From Lachnospiraceae bacterium (GTDB lineage Bacteria; Bacillota; Clostridia; Lachnospirales; Lachnospiraceae), in the NCBI GenBank assembly GCA_022776445.1, contig JALFHZ010000122.1:1-64000 (forward strand): DNA of 64,000 nucleotides, read 5' to 3'. Shown here piece by piece: positions 31,038 through 41,093 of this stretch. Position numbers and translations under genes: made by a program. How positions within the stretch are numbered: the first letter of the stretch is position 1; each line of letters begins with the position of its first letter. The notes below the pieces were generated by a model. That model was given only the letters and a program-made list of their open reading frames with translations, did no database searches and had not been told where the DNA came from.

Positions 31038-32321
31038 TTACAGATATTTCTTCATCATATCACAGCAATCCAGCGTAGCGAAATAGTCCTTCGGTGTCTC
31101 CGCTCTCCGAATCATCTGCACGGACCCATCTTCCTTCAGAAGCAGCTCCGCGGATTTCAGCTTGCCGTTATAATTGTATCCCATGGAAAAACCATGTGCT
31201 CCGGTATCATGGATGATCAGATAATCTCCGTTTTCAATCTCCGGCAGCATCCGGTCGATCGCAAACTTATCATTGTTCTCGCACAGGGAACCCACTACAT
31301 CATACTTGTGAGCACAGGCCGCATGTTCCTTACCTGCCACGGTAATGTGATGGTATGCTCCGTACATGGCAGGACGCATCAGGTTTACCGCGCACGCGTC
31401 CACACCGATATATTCCTTGTGGGTATGCTTCTCATGAATGGCCTTTGTCACCAGACAGCCATACGGCGCCAGCATGAAACGTCCCAGCTCCGTGTAGATC
31501 GCCACATCGTCCATACCTGCCGGTACCAGAACCTCCTCGTAAACTCTGCGTACGCCTTCGCCGATCACCATGATGTCATTCGGCTCCTGGTCCGGACGAT
31601 ACGGAATACCGATACCGCCGGACAGATTGATAAATTTGATATGGGCACCGGTCTCGTTGCGGAGGCGGACCGCCAGTTCAAACAGGATCTTTGCCAGCAG
31701 CGGATAATACTCATTCGTCACGGTATTACTTGCAAGGAATGCGTGAATACCGAACTCCTCCGCCCCCTTGGCTTTCAGAATCTTATAGGCTTCAAAAATC
31801 TGCTCGGTTGTCATGCCGTATTTTGCATCGCCCGGATTGTCCATGATGTCGTTGCTGATTTTGAATACACCGCCCGGATTGTAGCGGCAGCTGATGGTCT
31901 TCGGAATACCTCCCAGCATCTGCTCCACACATGCAATGTGGGTGATATCATCCAGATTAATGATCGCTCCGAGCTCGTTGGCCAGCCTGAATTCCTCCGG
32001 CGGCGTATCGTTGGATGAAAACATGATATCATGTCCGGAAAATCCAACGGCATCAGACATCATAAGCTCCGTTGCAGAAGAGCAGTCTGTACCGCATCCG
32101 TAATCCTTCAGGATCTGCAGGATATATGGGTTCGGAGTTGCCTTAACAGCAAAAAATTCCTTATAACCTTTATTCCATGCAAAGGCTTCCTTCAAACGCT
32201 TTGCATTTTCACGGATTCCTTTTTCATCATAAAGATGAAACGGAGTCGGATACGTTTTTACAATTTCATCCAGCTGTGCTTTCGTAACAAATGTTTTTTT
32301 CTCCACAATCTTTTCCTCCAC
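31038..32321 (-). CDS. lysA: Diaminopimelate decarboxylase-type PLP enzyme (group IV decarboxylase)
   Basis: FFAVKATPNPYILQIL (PLP lysine), LSGGIGIPY, DTGAHGFSMGYNYNGKL. Confidence 0.85.
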   Translation of the reverse strand: MEEKIVEKKTFVTKAQLDEIVKTYPTPFHLYDEKGIRENAKRLKEAFAWNKGYKEFFAVKATPNPYILQILKDYGCGTDCSSATELMMSDAVGFSGHDIMFSSNDTPPEEFRLANELGAIINLDDITHIACVEQMLGGIPKTISCRYNPGGVFKISNDIMDNPGDAKYGMTTEQIFEAYKILKAKGAEEFGIHAFLASNTVTNEYYPLLAKILFELAVRLRNETGAHIKFINLSGGIGIPYRPDQEPNDIMVIGEGVRRVYEEVLVPAGMDDVAIYTELGRFMLAPYGCLVTKAIHEKHTHKEYIGVDACAVNLMRPAMYGAYHHITVAGKEHAACAHKYDVVGSLCENNDKFAIDRMLPEIENGDYLIIHDTGAHGFSMGYNYNGKLKSAELLLKEDGSVQMIRRAETPKDYFATLDCCDMMKKYL

Positions 32322-32349
32322 TTTATCGTTCTGTCTCTATAACAGAAAA

Positions 32350-32393
32350 GCCTGACAGGGCTGCAGTCACTGCGGCTGCAACCCATGTCAGAC
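32350..32393 (-). terminator. pyk terminator
   Basis: Minus strand TCTGACATGGGTTGCAGCCGCAGTGACTGCAGCCCTGTCAGGCTTTTC. Confidence 0.75.
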
Positions 32394-32418
32394 TTCTTTG
32401 TCCGGTAATTCTTAAATT

Positions 32419-33855
32419 TTAATCCACAACTACCACTCGCATAATATTCGTGTTGGTCGCCGGCTCATGACGGTTTGCTCTGGTCACAACACCTGCCGTT
32501 ACCACCGCAATATCTCCGTCCGCAATCACGCCCTTGCTCTTGAGAAGATCCAGGGAGGATTCAATCAGAACATCGGTAGAATCCGCGCGCTTCGCCTGGA
32601 ACGGTCTTACGCCCCAGTAAATCTGCATCTGGCGAACCGCGGAAGCACTCGGAGAGAGACCGATAATCTGCGCACCCGGTCTCCATTTGGAAAGCAGGCG
32701 TGTGGTAAATCCGCTGATACTCGGTGCAATAATCACCTTTGCGTTCAGATCATGTGCGGTTGCCACGGAAGAATAACATACTGCATTGGAAATATTCTTC
32801 TCATTCTCAGCAGAGACTCTTCTCTGACGATACGCGTTGTAATCCAGATACTGTTCGGAATTCTCACAAATCTGCGCCATCATCTTCAGCGCCTCCACCG
32901 GATACTTGCCCATCGCGGTCTCGCCGGACAGCATCACCGCATCCGTTCCGTCGTATACGGCATTCGCCACGTCGGTAACCTCCGCCCTGGTCGGTCTCGG
33001 ATTACGGATCATGGAGTCGAGCATCTGGGTTGCCGTGATTACCGGCTTGCATGCCAGGTTGCACTTGCGGATGATCATCTTCTGAATATGCGGAACCTGC
33101 TCAGCAGGAATCTCCACACCCATGTCGCCGCGCGCTACCATGATGCCGTCACTGGCCGCAATAATTGCATCCAGATTCTCAATGCCTTCTGCATTCTCAA
33201 TTTTTGCGATAATCTGAATCGTGGAACCTGCCTCGTCCAGAATCTCACGGATCTCACGGATCGCATCTGCAGTCCGCACGAAGGAAGCGGCGATAAAATC
33301 AAATCCCTGTTCAATACCGAACCGGATATCTGCCTTGTCCTTCTCTGTCAGCGCCGGAAGCTTGATCTTGACATTCGGGACATTGACACCCTTGCGCATG
33401 CCCAGCTCGCCGCCATTCAGAACCTTGCATACGATATCGGTTCCCTGGACTTCCTGCACCTCCAGCTCAATCAGGCCGTCATCAATCAGGATCCGGTTGC
33501 CTGCGGCAACATCCTCGTTCAGGCCGTCATAATTGATATGACCAATCTTGTCATCGCCGATAATATCACGGGTTGTCAGCGTATAGGTCTGCCCCGCGGT
33601 CAGCGTTACTTTCTTTTCATCTTTCAGGAGGCCGGTACGGATCTCCGGTCCCTTGGTATCCAGCAGTGCCGCGATCGGCAGCCCCACTTCTTCGCGCACG
33701 CTCTTAAGCATCTCCAGACGTGCCTTCTGCTCCTCATAATCCCCATGTGAGAAATTGAATCTGGCAATATCCATGCCATTCTCAGCCAGAGCTTTCATCA
33801 GGTTTCTGTCGTTGGTATTCGGACCCATGGTACAAATAATTTTTGTCTTTTTCAT
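32419..33855 (-). CDS. pyk: Pyruvate kinase
   Basis: KIICTMGPN, DGIMVARGDMGVEIP, MLDSMIRNPRPTRAEVTDVANAV. Confidence 0.97.
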   Translation of the reverse strand: MKKTKIICTMGPNTNDRNLMKALAENGMDIARFNFSHGDYEEQKARLEMLKSVREEVGLPIAALLDTKGPEIRTGLLKDEKKVTLTAGQTYTLTTRDIIGDDKIGHINYDGLNEDVAAGNRILIDDGLIELEVQEVQGTDIVCKVLNGGELGMRKGVNVPNVKIKLPALTEKDKADIRFGIEQGFDFIAASFVRTADAIREIREILDEAGSTIQIIAKIENAEGIENLDAIIAASDGIMVARGDMGVEIPAEQVPHIQKMIIRKCNLACKPVITATQMLDSMIRNPRPTRAEVTDVANAVYDGTDAVMLSGETAMGKYPVEALKMMAQICENSEQYLDYNAYRQRRVSAENEKNISNAVCYSSVATAHDLNAKVIIAPSISGFTTRLLSKWRPGAQIIGLSPSASAVRQMQIYWGVRPFQAKRADSTDVLIESSLDLLKSKGVIADGDIAVVTAGVVTRANRHEPATNTNIMRVVVVD

Positions 33856-33871
33856 ATTCTCCTCCAGAATC

Positions 33872-34732
33872 TTATTGCTTTCCCTCTGCCGGATTCTCTG
33901 CAGTCACATGCTGATGTGTATACAGATGATCCTGACAATACTCGTAATTCCCCTGACATTTGGAACAATAGCGGAACTCCAGTTCCGGTCCATCCAGCTC
34001 TGTACGGCCGCACACCGCACATTTGTGCCGTGTCTGCCCCTTTGGTGTGATCTTTGTCATCTCCCGCCTGAAATCCTGTCTGCGCCTGATCTCTTTGGGC
34101 GCATACCTCCTGTAATTGCGGGTCATCAGCAGGAAGAGGATCATGTTGGCCAGCGAAATCAGAATCTCTACCCGGGTACTTGCAGAACCGAAAATAAAGC
34201 TGTAGAGATACACGGCGCACTCCGCCACCGCCAGCCATCTGGCCTTGATCGGAAGCACGAAAAACAGCAGAAACTGTGCATCCGGAAAATAAATTGCAAA
34301 TGCAAGAAAAATGGAAAAATTCAGGAAACCGGTCGTCATGTAGATATTCTCATGAAATACCAGATAGGCAACCAGTGCCGCCAGCACCTGTCCGATCACG
34401 CCCATGAAGAAGAAGACGTTGAACCGGAAGGAACCCCAGATATTTTCCAGTGTCTGCCCCAGATTATAATACATAAACAGGGCAAGAATTCCGATAAACA
34501 GCTGCGTCAGAACAATGCTGCCAAAAGCCGGCGGATAGACCAGGAACGTTACGATCCTCCAGATCTGTCCATGCAGAATCGCTGCTGCATCCAGGCTGAG
34601 ATACCTCCAGTAAAACATCGGCATCTGCATCTGGATCACCAGACCGATCCCATACAGAATGATGATGTAATACATCAGATTCGGTATCGCAAACCTTCGG
34701 TACTTTCGCTCTAATTCATTAAAAAACTTCAT
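33872..34732 (-). CDS. Rhomboid-like membrane protein with C-terminal zinc-ribbon-like segment
   Basis: Rhomboid-like TM pattern (GQIWRIVTFLVYPP, FNVFFFMGVIGQ, PIKARWLA) without GxSG/His residues; HKCAVCG...YCSKCQGNYEYC at C-terminus. Confidence 0.65.
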   Translation of the reverse strand: MKFFNELERKYRRFAIPNLMYYIIILYGIGLVIQMQMPMFYWRYLSLDAAAILHGQIWRIVTFLVYPPAFGSIVLTQLFIGILALFMYYNLGQTLENIWGSFRFNVFFFMGVIGQVLAALVAYLVFHENIYMTTGFLNFSIFLAFAIYFPDAQFLLFFVLPIKARWLAVAECAVYLYSFIFGSASTRVEILISLANMILFLLMTRNYRRYAPKEIRRRQDFRREMTKITPKGQTRHKCAVCGRTELDGPELEFRYCSKCQGNYEYCQDHLYTHQHVTAENPAEGKQ

Positions 34733-34750
34733 GCATGTTCCTTTCTGAGA

Positions 34751-35701
34751 CTAAAACAGGTTCTTCTTGGCAAAAATCCATGCAATCACTCCCGTCAGCA
34801 GCGCCGCAAATCCCAGTACAATCCAGAAACCGTTGGGATCCGTCGCAAACGGCATACCGACCAGATTTACATTCATGCCATAGATACTCGCTACCATCGT
34901 CGGAATCGAAAGCACGATCGTAACAGTAGTCAGAAACTTCATCACAATATTCAGATTGTTGGAAATGATAGACGCAAACGCCTCCATCGTACTGTTCAGA
35001 ATGCCGCTGTAAATGTTCGCCATCTCCAGCGCCTGCTTGTTCTCGATGATGACATCCTCCAGAAGATCCGTATCCTCCGGATATTTCTTGATTTTCTCAC
35101 TCTTCAGAAGCTTCTCCAGCACCACCTCATTGGCCCGCAGAGAAGTTGAAAAATACACAAGGCTCTTCTCCAGTTCCAGAAGCTCAATCAGTTCCTGATT
35201 GCGCTGGGACTTGTGAAGATTCTGCCCGATCAGATCACTCTTCTTGTCAATGATACGAAGATACTGCAGATACTGCGTCGCATTCCGGTACAGGATCTGC
35301 AGAATAAAGCGGGTCTTCCAGTACGTATAAAAGCCCTTCACTCGCCCATCCATAAATGCATTCAGAATCGGCGTCTCCTCCAGACATACTGTGATCATGA
35401 TATCGCTGTGCATGATAATACCAAGCGGAATCGTCACGTACCAGTCCTTCTCATTTCGTTCCTCAATCACCGGGATATCTACCAGAATCAGGCTGTAGTC
35501 ATCCTCCGATTCAATACGGGAACGCTCCTCTTCATCCGTCGGTGCTTTCAGATGGTCGGGATCAATATCGTACCTTTCCGCAATCTCAAGAATCTCCGTC
35601 GCAGTCGGATCTGTCAGCGCAATCCAGCACCCGCTTTCCGCCTCATCAATCTGATGGATCGTTCCATCTTCCGTTTTAAAAATCTGAACCATGTCTGCCA
35701 T
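34751..35701 (-). CDS. CorA-family divalent cation transporter
   Basis: C-terminal two TM with YGMNVNL (GMN) motif. Confidence 0.9.
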   Translation of the reverse strand: MADMVQIFKTEDGTIHQIDEAESGCWIALTDPTATEILEIAERYDIDPDHLKAPTDEEERSRIESEDDYSLILVDIPVIEERNEKDWYVTIPLGIIMHSDIMITVCLEETPILNAFMDGRVKGFYTYWKTRFILQILYRNATQYLQYLRIIDKKSDLIGQNLHKSQRNQELIELLELEKSLVYFSTSLRANEVVLEKLLKSEKIKKYPEDTDLLEDVIIENKQALEMANIYSGILNSTMEAFASIISNNLNIVMKFLTTVTIVLSIPTMVASIYGMNVNLVGMPFATDPNGFWIVLGFAALLTGVIAWIFAKKNLF

Positions 35702-36055
35702 TCCTTCCTTTTTGTTTTCACAATACGATTCTCCTGCACTGTGCCTGCAATAAAAAAGAAGAAATCCTGGAGCCGCCGTCCATAACTGCTTCCATCCTTT
35801 CCCTGTTATCGTCCATTTGTGTCATTCTGCAATTGATTCCTGCAAAATACGACTTTTTCATTATAGTTTCTGCATGCCGGTTTGTCAAACCATTGCATAC
35901 GTTTTTTTCTATTCTACCATACTTTTCACTTTTTCTTAACTTTTTTTTTACGGCTTCATAAATTGTATTATTTCCTATTTTATGTTAAACTAAGCAACGT
36001 ATGCTGACTATGGCATGTTTTTAAATTTAAGGAGGCAGGGGAATACCCCGCAGTT

Positions 36056-39000
36056 ATGAATTTACATAATACGCTCGGAATCGATATCGGTTCCACAACT
36101 GTAAAGATTGCTGTTCTTGACAGCAAAAAGAATATTCTGTTTGCTGATTATGAGCGACATTTTGCCAATATTCAGGAAACTCTTGCCCACCTGCTTATAA
36201 AAGCCAAAGATAAGCTGGGCGAACTGCTCGTGCATCCGAGTATCACCGGCTCCGGAGGGCTGACACTCTCCAACCACTTACAGGTTCCGTTTACACAGGA
36301 GGTGGTGGCTGTGGCCACTTCCCTTCAGGATTATGCGCCGCAGACCGATGTGGCGATTGAGCTGGGCGGTGAGGATGCAAAGATTATTTATTTTACCGGC
36401 GGCATTGACCAGCGCATGAACGGCATCTGCGCAGGCGGCACCGGTTCCTTTATTGACCAGATGGCATCCCTTCTTCAGACAGATGCAGCCGGTCTGAATG
36501 AATATGCGAAGAATTATCAGATGATCTATCCGATTGCTGCACGCTGCGGTGTGTTTGCCAAGACAGACATTCAGCCGCTGATCAATGAGGGCGCAACCAG
36601 AGAGGATCTGGCTGCTTCTATTTTTCAGGCGGTTGTCAATCAGACCATCAGCGGACTCGCCTGCGGTAAACCGATTCGCGGTACTGTGGCATTTCTGGGC
36701 GGACCGCTTCATTTCCTTTCAGAGCTGCGCCGTGCATTTATCCGCACACTGAATCTGGATCAGGACCACATCGTTGCACCGGAACATTCGCATCTGTTTG
36801 CCGCTGTCGGGGCCGCCATGAATGCCCGTGAGGATGTCTGTGTATCCCTTCAGGATATGATTGACCGTCTGACAACCGGAATCAAGATGGATATTGAAGT
36901 CAAGCGTATGGAACCGTTGTTCCGTTCACAGGAAGATTACGATGCGTTCTGCGCCCGCCACAGCAGTCATTGTGTCAGAAAGGCGGAGCTTTCCTCCTAT
37001 ACCGGCGACTGTTATCTGGGCATCGATGCCGGATCCACCACCACCAAGGTGGCGCTGGTCGGAGAGGACGGCAGTCTGCTGTACCATTTTTATTCCAATA
37101 ACAACGGAAGCCCGCTCGCTACCGCAATCCGGGCCATGCGCGAGATCAAAGAACAGCTTCCCGACGGTGCCCGGATCGCATGGTCCTGCTCCACCGGTTA
37201 CGGAGAAGCACTTTTGAAATCCGCCCTGATGCTGGATGAGGGCGAGGTAGAAACCATTTCCCATTATTATGCAGCAGCATTTTTCGAGCCGGATGTGGAT
37301 TGTATTCTGGACATCGGCGGACAGGATATGAAATGCATCAAGATCCGTGACAACACCGTGGACAGCGTTCAGCTGAATGAAGCATGCTCCTCCGGCTGCG
37401 GCTCGTTTATTGAAACCTTTGCAAAGTCTCTGAACTACAGCGTAGAGGATTTTGCCCGCGAAGCTCTGTTTGCGGCAAATCCCACAGACCTGGGCACCCG
37501 CTGCACCGTTTTCATGAACTCCAACGTCAAACAGGCACAGAAGGAAGGCGCCACGGTTGCCGATATTTCCGCGGGTCTTGCCTACTCGGTCATCAAAAAT
37601 GCCTTATTTAAGGTCATCAAGATCACCAGTGCTTCCGACCTGGGCAGTCATGTGGTCGTTCAGGGCGGAACGTTTTACAACGATGCCGTGCTCCGCAGTT
37701 TCGAAAAAATCGCAGGATGCGAGGCAGTACGTCCGGATATCGCCGGCATCATGGGCGCATTCGGCGCGGCTCTGATCGCAAGAGAACGCTGCAATCACGC
37801 CAGAGGCACTTCCATGCTTCCGCTTGACAAGATTCTTTCGCTGAAGTATGAAACCTCCATGACCCGCTGCAAGGGCTGTACCAACCACTGCGTGCTGACT
37901 ATCAACCGTTTCGGCGGCGGACGGCAGTTCATCAGCGGCAACCGCTGTGAGCGCGGGCTCGGCAAGGAAAAGGCGAAGAAAGAGATTCCGAACCTGTTTG
38001 ATTACAAATTTCACCGTATGTTCGATTATGAACCGCTGACCCCGGATCAGGCACCGCGTGGTACCATCGGGATCCCGAGAGTTCTGAACATGTATGAGAA
38101 CTATCCGTTCTGGGCTGTATTTTTCAGGGAACTGGGGTTCCGCACAGTTCTGTCCCCTCAGTCCACCCGAAACATTTACGAGCTTGGTATCGAATCCATC
38201 CCAAGTGAATCCGAATGTTATCCGGCCAAGCTGGTGCACGGTCATATCAACTGGCTGATCAAACAGGGAATCCGCCATATCTTCTATCCGTGCATCCCAT
38301 ATGAACGCAATGAGACCCCGGACGCAGGCAATCACTACAACTGCCCGATGGTCACCTCCTATGCGGAGAATATCAAGAATAATGTGGAAGAACTGGCTGA
38401 ACATGATATTCATTTCATGAACCCGTTTATGGCGTTTACCAGCGAGGAGATTCTGACCCGACAGCTGATTGTTGAAATCGGAAAAGAATTTGAGATTTCT
38501 TCTGTAGAAATCCAGAAAGCCGCCCATGCCGGCTGGCAGGAGCTTCTGGCATCCCGTGCTGACATGGAGCGAAAAGGAGAAGAGACGATCCGGTGGCTGA
38601 AGGAACATAACCGTCACGGCATCGTGCTGGCCGGAAGACCTTACCACGTTGACCCGGAGATCCACCACGGTATTCCGGAGCTGATTACCTCCTACGGTTT
38701 CGCGGTTCTGACGGAAGATTCCATCTCACACCTGAGCGAAGTAGAGCGTCCTCTGGTTGTCACAGACCAGTGGATGTACCACTCCAGACTTTACAAGGCA
38801 GCTTCCTATGTGAAGACCTGTGACTGTCTGGATCTGATTCAGTTAAATTCCTTCGGCTGCGGTCTGGATGCCGTAACCACCGACCAGGTGCACGATATCC
38901 TGTCCAGTGCCGGCAAGATTTACACCGTACTGAAAATCGACGAAGTCAACAATCTGGGCGCTGCCCGGATCCGGATCCGTTCCCTGATCGCTGCACTTCG

Positions 39001-40294
39001 TGTACGGGAACAGAAGCATTACGAACGGAAGGTCGTATCCAGCGCCTACAACCGCGTGATATTCACCAAAGATATGAAAAAGGATTACACGCTGCTCTGT
39101 CCGCAGCTGTCCCCGATTCATTTTGAGCTTCTGGAACCTGCAATCCGCTCTTTCGGTTATAAAATCGAGATCCTGCAGAACGACGACCGGGAAGCCATCG
39201 ACACAGGACTCCAGTACGTCAACAACGATGCCTGCTATCCATCGCTGATCGTCATCGGTCAGATTATGAAGGCGCTTCTCTCCGGCAAATACGATCTGAA
39301 CAAGACGGCCGTTCTGATGAGCCAGACCGGCGGCGGCTGCCGTGCTTCCAATTACATCGGCTTCATCCGACGTGCTCTGGAGAAGGCCGGCATGCCTCAG
39401 ATTCCGGTGATTTCCATCAATGCCAACGGCATGGAGACCAACCCGGGCTTCACCTTTACGCCTGCTCTGATCACAAAAGCCATGCAGGCGATCGTATACG
39501 GCGATGTGTTTATGCGGGTTCTGTATGCGACCAGGCCTTATGAGAAGGACCCCGGCTCCGCCAACGCACTCCATGAAACATGGAAGAAGCGCTGCATTCA
39601 GAGTCTTTCCGGAAAATCACCGAATATGATTGAATTCGGACGCAACGTCCGCGGGATTGTCCGTGCGTTCGATCAGCTGCCGCGCCTGAATGTCAGGAAG
39701 CCAAAGGTCGGCATCGTCGGAGAGATCCTCGTGAAATTCTCTCCGCTCGCCAACAATCACATCGTGGACCTGCTGGAAGCCGAAGGCGCAGAAGCCGTGA
39801 TGCCGGATCTGATGGATTTCCTGCTGTACTGCTTCTACAACAACAATTTCAAGGCAGACCATCTGGGCGGCAAACGTTCGACCGCACGGCTCTGCAACCT
39901 GGGTATCTCCCTGCTGGAGTACCTGCGTAAGACCGCACGAAAAGAGCTGGAAAAGAGCGAACACTTCACCCCGCCATCCCGCATCTGGGAACTGGCCGAT
40001 ATGGCAAAGGAATACGTGTCTCTCGGCAATCAGACCGGAGAAGGCTGGTTCCTGACCGGCGAAATGCTGGAGCTGATCCATTCCGGCGTGAAGAATATCG
40101 TCTGCACACAGCCGTTCGGATGCCTCCCGAATCACATTGTCGGCAAGGGCGTCATCAAGGAACTGCGCCGGACCCATCCGGAATCCAACATCATTGCGGT
40201 GGATTACGATCCGGGTGCAAGCGAAGTGAACCAGCTGAACCGAATCAAACTGATGCTGGCGACAGCACAGAAAAATATGAAAATGGATGCATAA
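36056..40294 (+). CDS. Tandem BadF/BadG/BcrA/BcrD-type acyl-CoA dehydratase activase with DUF2229 and HgdB-like region
   Basis: Two activase ATPase domains ([29 protein letters not shown]), CxxC-rich central region, 1412 aa. Confidence 0.9.
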   Translation: MNLHNTLGIDIGSTTVKIAVLDSKKNILFADYERHFANIQETLAHLLIKAKDKLGELLVHPSITGSGGLTLSNHLQVPFTQEVVAVATSLQDYAPQTDVAIELGGEDAKIIYFTGGIDQRMNGICAGGTGSFIDQMASLLQTDAAGLNEYAKNYQMIYPIAARCGVFAKTDIQPLINEGATREDLAASIFQAVVNQTISGLACGKPIRGTVAFLGGPLHFLSELRRAFIRTLNLDQDHIVAPEHSHLFAAVGAAMNAREDVCVSLQDMIDRLTTGIKMDIEVKRMEPLFRSQEDYDAFCARHSSHCVRKAELSSYTGDCYLGIDAGSTTTKVALVGEDGSLLYHFYSNNNGSPLATAIRAMREIKEQLPDGARIAWSCSTGYGEALLKSALMLDEGEVETISHYYAAAFFEPDVDCILDIGGQDMKCIKIRDNTVDSVQLNEACSSGCGSFIETFAKSLNYSVEDFAREALFAANPTDLGTRCTVFMNSNVKQAQKEGATVADISAGLAYSVIKNALFKVIKITSASDLGSHVVVQGGTFYNDAVLRSFEKIAGCEAVRPDIAGIMGAFGAALIARERCNHARGTSMLPLDKILSLKYETSMTRCKGCTNHCVLTINRFGGGRQFISGNRCERGLGKEKAKKEIPNLFDYKFHRMFDYEPLTPDQAPRGTIGIPRVLNMYENYPFWAVFFRELGFRTVLSPQSTRNIYELGIESIPSESECYPAKLVHGHINWLIKQGIRHIFYPCIPYERNETPDAGNHYNCPMVTSYAENIKNNVEELAEHDIHFMNPFMAFTSEEILTRQLIVEIGKEFEISSVEIQKAAHAGWQELLASRADMERKGEETIRWLKEHNRHGIVLAGRPYHVDPEIHHGIPELITSYGFAVLTEDSISHLSEVERPLVVTDQWMYHSRLYKAASYVKTCDCLDLIQLNSFGCGLDAVTTDQVHDILSSAGKIYTVLKIDEVNNLGAARIRIRSLIAALRVREQKHYERKVVSSAYNRVIFTKDMKKDYTLLCPQLSPIHFELLEPAIRSFGYKIEILQNDDREAIDTGLQYVNNDACYPSLIVIGQIMKALLSGKYDLNKTAVLMSQTGGGCRASNYIGFIRRALEKAGMPQIPVISINANGMETNPGFTFTPALITKAMQAIVYGDVFMRVLYATRPYEKDPGSANALHETWKKRCIQSLSGKSPNMIEFGRNVRGIVRAFDQLPRLNVRKPKVGIVGEILVKFSPLANNHIVDLLEAEGAEAVMPDLMDFLLYCFYNNNFKADHLGGKRSTARLCNLGISLLEYLRKTARKELEKSEHFTPPSRIWELADMAKEYVSLGNQTGEGWFLTGEMLELIHSGVKNIVCTQPFGCLPNHIVGKGVIKELRRTHPESNIIAVDYDPGASEVNQLNRIKLMLATAQKNMKMDA

Positions 40295-40299
40295 AATAT

Positions 40300-40880
40300 G
40301 CCCTCAGGCTTTTCGCCTGAAGATTCAAATCCAGATCCCCGCCATCCGGGGTATCGTATTGGATATCATGAATTTTGCACCCATAACACAACGATGACGG
40401 ATATCAATGAGTTTTCTCTCTTCCTGAGTTCTTCTCTCTTTGATATCCGCCCTTAATTAGACTCGTCCATTGGACTTTACCTCTCTTATTCAGTTTTTCT
40501 TTGTTCTATATGTAATTGTTTCCCTCTGCTTCTGCTAATCGATCATCCCGATATGGATTCCATGTTCAACTGATATTCTTACATCTTGTTATCCGATTCT
40601 AAAATCTATCTTTCTAATTATACTTTCTCGTCATATAACTAAACCGATTCTTTTCAGTTATTGATAACGTTCTGATCTGGTTTTCTTCGAATTTTCTGAT
40701 CTTTCACACTGCAGATTCGTTTTTCCTATGTTCCCAACTATCTCACGGAATAGCAGAAACGAAACTAACTATCTCGGTGGACCGTACCTCCTTCTTTCAG
40801 ATTTTTTGAAATTCCCTTCACGATGGGGAACTTCTTTGAGGATTTTTCTTATCCTCTTTTGTTTCTCTCTTTCTTTGTTG
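40300..40880 (-). ncRNA. Candidate large structured non-coding RNA (~580 nt)
   Basis: Near-consensus promoter pointing left into an ORF-free purine-rich (minus) region with many hairpins (e.g. GGATATCAA/TTGATATCC, GAGGAT/ATCCTC, CCCCG/CGGGG, TCAGGC-GAAAA-GCCTGA). Confidence 0.5.
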
Positions 40881-40885
40881 TCTTT

Positions 40886-40914
40886 ATAATACTAGATAGA
40901 TCTTATTTTGTCAA
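40886..40914 (-). promoter_or_regulatory. SigA promoter TTGACA-17-TATTAT for the ncRNA candidate
   Basis: Minus strand TTGACAAAATAAGATCTATCTAGTATTAT. Confidence 0.75.
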
Positions 40915-41045
40915 CACTTTTATTTAAATTTTTTATTATTATTTGTAAATTGTCAAATTGTATAATAATTTTCAAACAATACATTCTTTTATGACACCAG
41001 GATTAAAAGATCATGCATGAAATGCAAAACAATCCGTGCATCATA

Positions 41046-41075
41046 GGGGGCAAACCGTGTTTTGCCCCCGTTTTC
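41046..41075 (+). terminator. Intrinsic terminator GGGGGCAAA-ACCGTG-TTTGCCCCC-GTTTTC
   Basis: 9-bp perfect stem with a T-rich tail only on the plus strand. Confidence 0.65.
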
Positions 41076-41093
41076 TTTCACGCGCACGTTTCA

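Noticed and set aside
32467-33750. 427-aa plus-strand ORF
   Set aside because: Antisense to pyruvate kinase.
37604-38668. 354-aa minus-strand ORF inside the activase gene
   Set aside because: Shadow of the 1412-aa coding sequence; no independent support.
40300-40880. RNase P RNA, tmRNA, SRP RNA or 6S RNA identity for the ncRNA region
   Set aside because: Length and motifs do not match (no GAGGAAAGUCC / ACAGAA of RNase P, no tRNA-like 3' CCA domain of tmRNA, too long for 6S/SRP).
40295-41093. Protein-coding content in the intergenic region
   Set aside because: No ORF of useful size with an RBS on either strand; AT-rich and pyrimidine-biased.
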